From Cinclus cinclus (Eukaryota; Chordata; Aves; Passeriformes; Cinclidae): DNA of 64,000 bases. Positions 52,754 through 63,325 of this stretch are shown in pieces. The notes under the pieces are model-generated. The model made no database searches. It was not told the origin of the DNA and saw only the letters and a list, made by a program, of their open reading frames with translations. The stretch lies in contig NC_085052.1 in NCBI RefSeq assembly GCF_963662255.1, forward strand, positions 37,706,654 through 37,770,653. The letters run 5' to 3'. Both the position numbers and the translations under genes were made by a program. Position 1 is the stretch's first letter, and each line of letters starts with the position of its first letter.

Positions 52754-55700
52754 TTGGGTCACAATGGATCCTTGCTTCTCTTAACCTCTGTGCTGTCACA
52801 ATGCATCCCATGCCCTTTTAGGCCACTTGATGTCACAATGAATCATTTGATTCTTGGCCTCCATGGTGGCATAATAGATCCTTGCTTCTCTTGGTCCCCG
52901 TGCTGTAACAATCCATGCCTGGCCCTTTTTACGCCCCCTGGTGCCACAAGGGATCATTAGATTGTTAGCCTGCATTGGGTCACAATGGTTCCTTGCTTCT
53001 CTTAACCTCTGTGGTGTCACAATGCATTCCAAGCCCTTTTAGGCCACTTGGTCTTACAATGAACCATTTGATTCTTGGCCTTCATGGTGTCATAATGGTT
53101 CCTTGCTTCTATACGTCCCCATGCTGTCAGAGTTCATCCGTGGTCCTTTTTCGCCCCCTGGTGTCAAAAGGGATTCTTAGATTGTTAGCCTGCATTGGGT
53201 CACAATGGATCCTTGCTTCTCTTAACCCCTGTGCTGTCACAATGCAACCCATGCCCTTTTAGGCCACTTGATGTCACAATGAATCATTTAAATCTTGGCC
53301 TCCATGGTGGCGTAATTGTACCAGGTTTTAATTGGGCCCCATGCTTTCACAATACATCCCTGCCCCTTTTAGGCCCATTGGTGTCAAAAGGGATCATTAG
53401 ATTGTTAGCCTCCATTGGGTCACAATGGATCCTTGCTTCTCTTAACCCCTGTGCTGTCACAATGCATCCCATGCCCTTTTAGGCCACATGATGTCACAAT
53501 GAATCATTTGATTCTTGGCCTCCATGGTGGCATAATAGATCCTTGCTTCTATTGGTCCCCGTGCTGTAACAATCCATCCCTGGCCCTTTTTATACCCCCT
53601 GGTGCCACAAGGGATCATTAGATTTTTAGACTGCATTGGGTCACAATGGACCCTTGCTTCTCTTAACCCCTGTGGTGTCACAAGGCATCCCATGCCCTTT
53701 TAGGCCACTTGATGTCACAATGAATCATTTGATTCTTGGCCTCCATGGTGGCATAATTCTACCAGGTTTTACTTGGTCCCCATGCTTTCACAATTCATCC
53801 CTGCCCCTTTTAGGCCCATTGGTGTCACAAGGGATCATTAGGTTGTTAGCCTGCATTGGGTCACAATGGTTCCTTGCTTCTCTTAACCTCTGTGGTGTCA
53901 CAATGCATTCCAAGCCCTTTTAGGCCACTTGATGTCACAATGAATCATTTGATTCTTGGCCTCCACGGTGGCATAATAGATCCTTGCTTCTATTGGTCCC
54001 CGTGCTGTAACAATCCATCCCTGGCCCTTTTTATACCCCCTGGTGCCACAAGGGATCATTAGATTGTTAGCCTGCATTGGGTCACAATGGTTCCTTGCTT
54101 CTCTTAACCCCTGTGCTGTCACAATGCATCCCATGCCCATTTAGGCCACTTGGTCTTAGAATGAACCATTTGATTCTTGGCCTCCATGGTGTGATAATGG
54201 TTCCTTGTTTCTATTGGGCCCCATGCTGTCACAATTCATCCCTGGCCCTTTTACGCCCCCTGGTGACAAATGGGATGCTGGGATTATTAGCCTGCATTGG
54301 GTCACAATGGATCCTTGATTCTCTTAACCCCTGTGGTGTCACAATGCATCCCATGCCCTTTTAGGCCACTTGATGTCACAATGAATCATTTGATTCTTGG
54401 CCTCCATGGTGGCGTAATTGTACCAGGTTTTACTTGGGCCCCTTGCTTTCACAATACATCCCTGCCCCTTTTAGGTCCATTGGTGTCAAAAGGGATCATT
54501 AGATTGTTAGCCTGCATTGGGTCACAATGGTTCCTTGCTTCTCTTAACCTCTGTGGTGTCACAATGCATCCCATGCCCTTTTAGGCCACTTGATGTCACA
54601 ATGAATCATTTGATTCTTGGCCTCCATGGTGTCATAATGGTTCCTTGTTTCTATTGGGCCCCATGCTGTCACAATTCATCCCTGGCCCTTTTACGCCCCC
54701 TGGTGTCAAATGGGATCCTGGGATTATTAGCCTCCATTGGGTCACAATGGATCCTTGCTTCTCTTAACCCCTGTGGTGTCACAATGCATCCCATGCCCTT
54801 TTAGGCCACTTGATGTCACAATGAATCATTTGATTCTTGGCCTCCACGGTGGCATAATAGATCCTTGCTTCTATTGGTCCCCGTGCTGTAACAATCCATC
54901 CCTGGCCCTTTTTATACCCCCTGGTGCCACAAGGGATCATTAGATTGTTAGCCTCCATTGGTTCACAATGGATCCTTGCTTCTCTTAACCCCTGTGCTGT
55001 CACAATGCATCCCATTCCCTTTTAGGCCACTTGATGTCACAATGAATCATTTGATTCTTGGCCTCCACGGTGGCAGAATTGTACCAGGTTTTACTTGGGC
55101 CCCTTGCTGTAACAATTCATCCCTGCCCATTTTAGGCCCATTGCTGTCACAAGGGATCATTAGATTGTTAGCCTGCATTGGGTCACAATGGTTCCTTGCT
55201 TCTCTTAACCTCTGTGGTGTCACAATGCATTCCAAGCCCTTTTAGGCCACTTGGTCTTACAATGAACCATTTGATTCTTGGCCTTCATGGTGTCATAATG
55301 GTTCCTTGCCTCTATAGGTCCCCATGCTGTCAGAGTTCATCCGTGGTCCTTTTTCGCCCCCTGGTGTCAAAAGGGATTCTTAGATTGTTAGCCTGCATTG
55401 GGTCACAATGGTTCCTTGCTTCTCTTAACCTCTGTGGTGTCACAATGCATCCCATGCCCTTTTAGGCCTCTTGATGTCACAATGAATCATTTGATTCTTG
55501 GCCTCCACGGTGGCATAATGGTTCCTTTTTTCTATTGGGCCCCATGCTTTTACAATTCATGCCTGGCCCTTTTACGCCTCCTAGTGTCAAATGGGATCCC
55601 GGGATTATTAGCCTCCATTGGGTCACAATGGATCCTTGCTTCTCTTAACCTCTGTGCTGTCACAATGCATCCCATGCCCTTTTAGGCCACATGATGTCAC

Positions 55701-56718
55701 AATGAATTATTTGATTCTAGGCCTCCATGGTCGCATAATAGATCCTTGCTTCTATTGGTCCCCGTGCTGTAACAATTCATCCCCGGCCCTTTTAGGCCCA
55801 TTGGTGTCACAAGGGATCATTAGATTATTAGCCTCCATTGGGTCACAATGGATCCTTGCTTCTCTTAACCCCTGTGGTGTCACAATGCATCCCATGCCCT
55901 TTTAGGCCACTTGATGTCACAATGAATCATTTGATTCTTGGCCTCCACGGTGGCATAATAGATCCTTGCTTCTATTGGTCCCCGTGCTGTTACAATCCAT
56001 CCCTGGCCCTTTTTATACCCCCTGGTGCCACAAGGGATCATTAGATTGTTAGCCTGCAGTAGGTCACAATGGATCCTTGCTTCTCTTAACCTCTGTGGTG
56101 TCACAATGCATTCCAAGCCCTTTTCGGCCACTTGGTCTTACAATGAACCATTTGATTCTTGGCCTTCATGGTGCCTTAATGGTTCCTTGCTTCTATAGGT
56201 CCCCATGCTGTCAGAGTTCATCCGTGGTCCTTTTGCGCCCCCTGGTGCCACAAGGGATTCTTAGATTGTTAGCCTGCATTGGGTCACAATGGTTCCTTGC
56301 TTCTCTTAACCCCTGTGCTGTCACAATGCAACCCATGCCCTTTTAGGCCACTTGATGTCACAATGAATCATTTGATTCTTGGCCTCCATGGTGGCATAAT
56401 TGTACCAGGTTTTAATTGGGCCCCATGCTGTCGCAATTCATCCCTGCCACTTTTAGGCCCATTGGTGTCAAAAGGGATCATTAGATTGTTAGCCTGCATT
56501 GGGTCACAATGGATCCTATCTTCTCTTAACCCCTTTGGTGTCACAATGCATCCCATGCCCTTTTAGGCCACTTGATGTCACAATGAATCATTTGATTCTT
56601 GGCCTCCATGGTGGCGTAATTGTACCAGGTTTTACTTGGGCCCCTTGCTTTCACAATACATCCCTGCCCCTTTTAGGTCCATTGGTGTCACAAGGGATCA
56701 TTAGATTGTTAGCCTGCA
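51213..56718 (+). repeat. 25-unit higher-order repeat, copy Q1 (5506 bp)
   Basis: Units from 51213 recur from 56719 at an offset of 5506 bp (51433 to 56939, 52314 to 57820, 52754 to 58260). After an extra five-unit block in the second copy the offset becomes 6607 bp (52975 to 59582, 54958 to 61565, 56499 to 63106). The right-hand part contains distinctive units such as 54958 (CCTCCATTGGTTCACAATGG and GGCAGAATTGTACC), 55398 (GGCCTCTTGATG and CTCCTAGTG), 56059 (CTGCAGTAGGTCAC) and 56499 (TCCTATCTTCTC). The last unit is a hybrid leading back to the 51213-type unit. Confidence 0.92.
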
Positions 56719-59700
56719 TTGGGTCACAATGGTTCCTTGCTTCTCTTAACCTCTGTGGTGTCACAATGCATCCCATGCCCTTTTAGGCCACTTGATGTCA
56801 CAATGAATCATTTGATTCTTGGCCTCCATGGTCTCATAATGGTTGCTTGTTTCTATTGGGCCCCATGCTGTCACAATTCATCCCTGGCCCTTTTACACGC
56901 CCTTGTGACAAATGGGATGCTGGGATTATTAGCCTCCATTGGATCACAATGGATCCTTGATTCTCTTAACCCCTGTGCTGTCACAATGCATCCCATGCCC
57001 TTTTAGGCCACTTGATGTCACAATGAATCATTTGATTCTTGGCCTCCATGGTGGCGTAATTGTACCAGGTTTTACCTGGGCCCCATGCTTTCACAATACA
57101 TACCTGCCCCTTTTAGGTCCATTGGTGTCAAAAGGGATCATTAGATTGTTAGCCTGCATTGGGTCACAATGGTTCCTTGCTTCTCTTAACCTCTGTGCTG
57201 TCACAATGCATCCCATGCCCTTTTAGGCCACTTGATGTCACAATGAATCATTTGATTCTTGGCCTCCATGGTGGCATAATAGATCCTTGCTTCTCTTGGT
57301 CCCCGTGCTGTAACAATCCATGCCTGGCCCTTTTTACGCCCCCTGGTGCCACAAGGGATCATTAGATTGTTAGCCTGCATTGGGTCACAATGGTTCCTTG
57401 CTTCTCTTAACCTCTGTGGTGTCACAATGCATTCCAAGCCCTTTTAGGCCACTTGGTCTTACAATGAACCATTTGATTCTTGGCCTACATGGTGTCATAA
57501 TGGTTCCTTGCTTCTATAGGACCCCATGCTGTCAGAGTCCATCCTTGGTCCTTTTGCGCCCCCTGGTGTCAAAAGGGATTCTTAGATTGTTAGCCTGCAT
57601 TGGGTCACAATGGTTCCTTGCTTCTCTTAACCCCTGTGCTGTCACAATGCATCCCATGCCCTTTTAGGCCACTTGATGTCACAATGAATCATTTGATTCT
57701 TGGCCTCCATGGTGGCATAGTTGTACCAGGTTTTACTTGGGCCCCATGCTTTCACAATTCATCCCTGGCCCTTTTAGGCCGATTGGTGTCACAAGGGATC
57801 ATTAGATTGTTAGCCTGCATTGGGTCACAATGGTTCCTTGCTTCTCTTAACCTCTGTGGTGTCACAATGCATCCCATGCCCTTTTAGGCCACTTGATGTC
57901 ACAATGAATCATTTGATTCTTGGCCTCCATGGTCTCATAATGGTTGCTTGTTTCTATTGGGCCCCATGCTGTCACAATTCATCCCTGGCCCTTTTACGCC
58001 CCCTGGTGTCAAATGGGATCCTGGGATTATTAGCCTCCATTGGGTCACAATGGATCCTTGCTTCTCTTAACCCCTGTGCTGTCACAATGCATCCCATGCC
58101 CTTTTAGGCCACTTGATGTCACAATGAATCATTTGATTCTTGGCCTCCATGGTGGCGTAATTGTACCAGGTTTTACCTGGGCCCCATGCTTTCACAATAC
58201 ATACCTGCCCCTTTTAGGTCCATTGGTGTCAAAAGGGATCATTAGATTGTTAGCCTGCATTGGGTCACAATGGATCCTTGCTTCTCTTAACCTCTGTGCT
58301 GTCACAATGCATCCCATGCCCTTTTAGGCCACTTGATGTCACAATGAATCATTTGATTCTTGGCCTCCATGGTGGCATAATAGATCCTTGCTTCTCTTGG
58401 TCCCCGTGCTGTAACAATCCATCCCTGGCCCTTTTTACGCCCCCTGGTGCCACAAGGGATCATTAGATTGTTAGCCTGCATTGGGTCACAATGGTTCCTT
58501 GCTTCTCTTAACCTCTGTGGTGTCACAATGCATTCCAAGCCCTTTTAGGCCACTTGGTCTTACAATGAACCATTTGATTCTTGGCCTTCATGGTGTCATA
58601 ATGGTTCCTTGCTTCTATAGGACCCCATGCTGTCAGAGTCCATCCTTGGTCCTTTTGCGCCCCCTGGTGTCAAAAGGGATTCTTAGATTGTTAGCCTGCA
58701 TTGGGTCACAATGGTTCCTTGCTTCTCTTAACCCCTGTGCTGTCACAATGCATCCCATGCCCTTTTAGGCCACTTGATGTCACAATGAATCATTTGATTC
58801 TTGGCCTCCATGGTGGCATAGTTGTACCAGGTTTTACTTGGGCCCCATGCTTTCACAATTCATCCCTGGCCCTTTTAGGCCGATTGGTGTCACAAGGGAT
58901 CATTAGATTGTTAGCCTGCATTGGGTCACAATGGTTCCTTGCTTCTCTTAACCTCTGTGGTGTCACAATGCATCCCATGCCCTTTTAGGCCACTTGATGT
59001 CACAATGAATCATTTGATTCTTGGCCTCCATGGTCTCATAATGGTTGCTTGTTTCTATTGGGCCCCATGCTGTCACAATTCATCCCTGGCCCTTTTACGC
59101 CCCCTGGTGTCAAATGGGATCCTGGGATTATTAGCCTCCATTGGGTCACAATGGATCCTTGCTTCTCTTAACCCCTGTGCTGTCACAATGCATCCCATGC
59201 CCTTTTAGGCCACTTGATGTCACAATGAATCATTTGATTCTTGGCCTCCATGGTGGCATAATTGTACCAGGTTTTACTTGGGCCCCATGCTTTCACAATT
59301 CATCCCTGCCCCTTTTAGGCCCATTGGTGTCACAAGGGATCATTAGATTGTTAGCCTGCATTGGGTCACAATGGTTCCTTGCTTCTCTTAACCCCTGTGC
59401 TGTCACAATGCATCCCATGCCCTTTTAGGCCACTTGATGTCACAATGAATCATTTGATTCTTGGCCTCCACGGTGGCATAATAGATCCTTGCTTCTATTG
59501 GTCTCCGTGCTGTAACAATCCATCCCTGGCCCTTTTTATAACCCCTGGTGCCACAAGGGATCATTAGATTGTTAGCCTGCATTGGGTCACAATGGTTCCT
59601 TGCTTCTCTTAACCTCTGTGGTGTCACAATGCATTCCAAGCCCTTTTAGGCCACTTGGTCTTACAATGAACCATTTGATTCTTGGCCTTCATGGTGTCAT

Positions 59701-62700
59701 AATGGTTCCTTGCTTCTATACGTCCCCATGCTGTCAGAGTTCATCCGTGGTCCTTTTTCGCCCCCTGGTGTCAAAAGGGATTCTTAGATTGTTAGCCTGC
59801 ATTGGGTCACAATGGATCCTTGCTTCTCTTAACCCCTGTGCTGTCACAATGCAACCCATGCCCTTTTAGGCCACTTGATGTCACAATGAATCATTTAAAT
59901 CTTGGCCTCCATGGTGGCGTAATTGTACCAGGTTTTAATTGGGCCCCATGCTTTCACAATACATCCCTGCCCCTTTTAGGCCCATTGGTGTCAAAAGGGA
60001 TCATTAGATTGTTAGCCTCCATTGGGTCACAATGGATCCTTGCTTCTCTTAACCCCTGTGCTGTCACAATGCATCCCATGCCCTTTTAGGCCACATGATG
60101 TCACAATGAATCATTTGATTCTTGGCCTCCATGGTGGCATAATAGATCCTTGCTTCTATTGGTCCCCGTGCTGTAACAATCCATCCCTGGCCCTTTTTAT
60201 ACCCCCTGGTGCCACAAGGGATCATTAGATTTTTAGACTGCATTGGGTCACAATGGACCCTTGCTTCTCTTAACCCCTGTGGTGTCACAAGGCATCCCAT
60301 GCCCTTTTAGGCCACTTGATGTCACAATGAATCATTTGATTCTTGGCCTCCATGGTGGCATAATTCTACCAGGTTTTACTTGGTCCCCATGCTTTCACAA
60401 TTCATCCCTGCCCCTTTTAGGCCCATTGGTGTCACAAGGGATCATTAGGTTGTTAGCCTGCATTGGGTCACAATGGTTCCTTGCTTCTCTTAACCTCTGT
60501 GGTGTCACAATGCATTCCAAGCCCTTTTAGGCCACTTGATGTCACAATGAATCATTTGATTCTTGGCCTCCACGGTGGCATAATAGATCCTTGCTTCTAT
60601 TGGTCCCCGTGCTGTAACAATCCATCCCTGGCCCTTTTTATACCCCCTGGTGCCACAAGGGATCATTAGATTGTTAGCCTGCATTGGGTCACAATGGTTC
60701 CTTGCTTCTCTTAACCCCTGTGCTGTCACAATGCATCCCATGCCCATTTAGGCCACTTGGTCTTAGAATGAACCATTTGATTCTTGGCCTCCATGGTGTG
60801 ATAATGGTTCCTTGTTTCTATTGGGCCCCATGCTGTCACAATTCATCCCTGGCCCTTTTACGCCCCCTGGTGACAAATGGGATGCTGGGATTATTAGCCT
60901 GCATTGGGTCACAATGGATCCTTGATTCTCTTAACCCCTGTGGTGTCACAATGCATCCCATGCCCTTTTAGGCCACTTGATGTCACAATGAATCATTTGA
61001 TTCTTGGCCTCCATGGTGGCGTAATTGTACCAGGTTTTACTTGGGCCCCTTGCTTTCACAATACATCCCTGCCCCTTTTAGGTCCATTGGTGTCAAAAGG
61101 GATCATTAGATTGTTAGCCTGCATTGGGTCACAATGGTTCCTTGCTTCTCTTAACCTCTGTGGTGTCACAATGCATCCCATGCCCTTTTAGGCCACTTGA
61201 TGTCACAATGAATCATTTGATTCTTGGCCTCCATGGTGTCATAATGGTTCCTTGTTTCTATTGGGCCCCATGCTGTCACAATTCATCCCTGGCCCTTTTA
61301 CGCCCCCTGGTGTCAAATGGGATCCTGGGATTATTAGCCTCCATTGGGTCACAATGGATCCTTGCTTCTCTTAACCCCTGTGGTGTCACAATGCATCCCA
61401 TGCCCTTTTAGGCCACTTGATGTCACAATGAATCATTTGATTCTTGGCCTCCACGGTGGCATAATAGATCCTTGCTTCTATTGGTCCCCGTGCCGTAACA
61501 ATCCATCCCTGGCCCTTTTTATACCCCCTGGTGCCACAAGGGATCATTAGATTGTTAGCCTCCATTGGTTCACAATGGATCCTTGCTTCTCTTAACCCCT
61601 GTGCTGTCACAATGCATCCCATTCCCTTTTAGGCCACTTGATGTCACAATGAATCATTTGATTCTTGGCCTCCACGGTGGCAGAATTGTACCAGGTTTTA
61701 CTTGGGCCCCTTGCTGTAACAATTCATCCCTGCCCATTTTAGGCCCATTGCTGTCACAAGGGATCATTAGATTGTTAGCCTGCATTGGGTCACAATGGTT
61801 CCTTGCTTCTCTTAACCTCTGTGGTGTCACAATGCATTCCAAGCCCTTTTAGGCCACTTGGTCTTACAATGAACCATTTGATTCTTGGCCTTCATGGTGT
61901 CATAATGGTTCCTTGCCTCTATAGGTCCCCATGCTGTCAGAGTTCATCCGTGGTCCTTTTTCGCCCCCTGGTGTCAAAAGGGATTCTTAGATTGTTAGCC
62001 TGCATTGGGTCACAATGGTTCCTTGCTTCTCTTAACCTCTGTGGTGTCACAATGCATCCCATGCCCTTTTAGGCCTCTTGATGTCACAATGAATCATTTG
62101 ATTCTTGGCCTCCACGGTGGCATAATGGTTCCTTTTTTCTATTGGGCCCCATGCTTTTACAATTCATGCCTGGCCCTTTTACGCCTCCTAGTGTCAAATG
62201 GGATCCCGGGATTATTAGCCTCCATTGGGTCACAATGGATCCTTGCTTCTCTTAACCTCTGTGCTGTCACAATGCATCCCATGCCCTTTTAGGCCACATG
62301 ATGTCACAATGAATTATTTGATTCTAGGCCTCCATGGTCGCATAATAGATCCTTGCTTCTATTGGTCCCCGTGCTGTAACAATTCATCCCCGGCCCTTTT
62401 AGGCCCATTGGTGTCACAAGGGATCATTAGATTATTAGCCTCCATTGGGTCACAATGGATCCTTGCTTCTCTTAACCCCTGTGGTGTCACAATGCATCCC
62501 ATGCCCTTTTAGGCCACTTGATGTCACAATGAATCATTTGATTCTTGGCCTCCACGGTGGCATAATAGATCCTTGCTTCTATTGGTCCCCGTGCTGTTAC
62601 AATCCATCCCTGGCCCTTTTTATACCCCCTGGTGCCACAAGGGATCATTAGATTGTTAGCCTGCAGTAGGTCACAATGGATCCTTGCTTCTCTTAACCTC

Positions 62701-63325
62701 TGTGGTGTCACAATGCATTCCAAGCCCTTTTCGGCCACTTGGTCTTACAATGAACCATTTGATTCTTGGCCTTCATGGTGCCTTAATGGTTCCTTGCTTC
62801 TATAGGTCCCCATGCTGTCAGAGTTCATCCGTGGTCCTTTTGCGCCCCCTGGTGCCACAAGGGATTCTTAGATTGTTAGCCTGCATTGGGTCACAATGGT
62901 TCCTTGCTTCTCTTAACCCCTGTGCTGTCACAATGCAACCCATGCCCTTTTAGGCCACTTGATGTCACAATGAATCATTTGATTCTTGGCCTCCATGGTG
63001 GCATAATTGTACCAGGTTTTAATTGGGCCCCATGCTGTCGCAATTCATCCCTGCCACTTTTAGGCCCATTGGTGTCAAAAGGGATCATTAGATTGTTAGC
63101 CTGCATTGGGTCACAATGGATCCTATCTTCTCTTAACCCCTTTGGTGTCACAATGCATCCCATGCCCTTTTAGGCCACTTGATGTCACAATGAATCATTT
63201 GATTCTTGGCCTCCATGGTGGCGTAATTGTACCAGGTTTTACTTGGGCCCCTTGCTTTCACAATACATCCCTGCCCCTTTTAGGTCCATTGGTGTCAAAA
63301 GGGATCATTAGATTGTTAGCCTGCA
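56719..63325 (+). repeat. 30-unit higher-order repeat, copy Q2 (6607 bp)
   Basis: Q2 repeats Q1 with one extra five-unit block (three class A units of the CATGGTCTCATAATGG type at 56719, 57820 and 58921, against two in Q1). The copies are almost identical; I noted CGTGCCGTAAC near 61490 where Q1 has CGTGCTGTAAC. The last unit (63106) has TCAAAAGGG in s6 where the Q1 counterpart (56499) has TCACAAGGG, because the Q1 unit is the exchange hybrid. The unit after it is of the 61124 type rather than the 56719 type. Confidence 0.92.
57159..59360 (+). repeat. Five-unit (1101 bp) tandem block in Q2, two further copies
   Basis: Units at 57159, 57380, 57600, 57820 and 58040 are repeated at 58260, 58481, 58701, 58921 and 59141. 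The class B unit at 58260 reads CCATCCCTGG where 57159 reads CCATGCCTGG, the D unit at 58481 has GGCCTTCATGG in place of GGCCTACATGG, and the last C unit (59141) is a different subform. The right edge of this block is therefore a mosaic. Confidence 0.88.
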
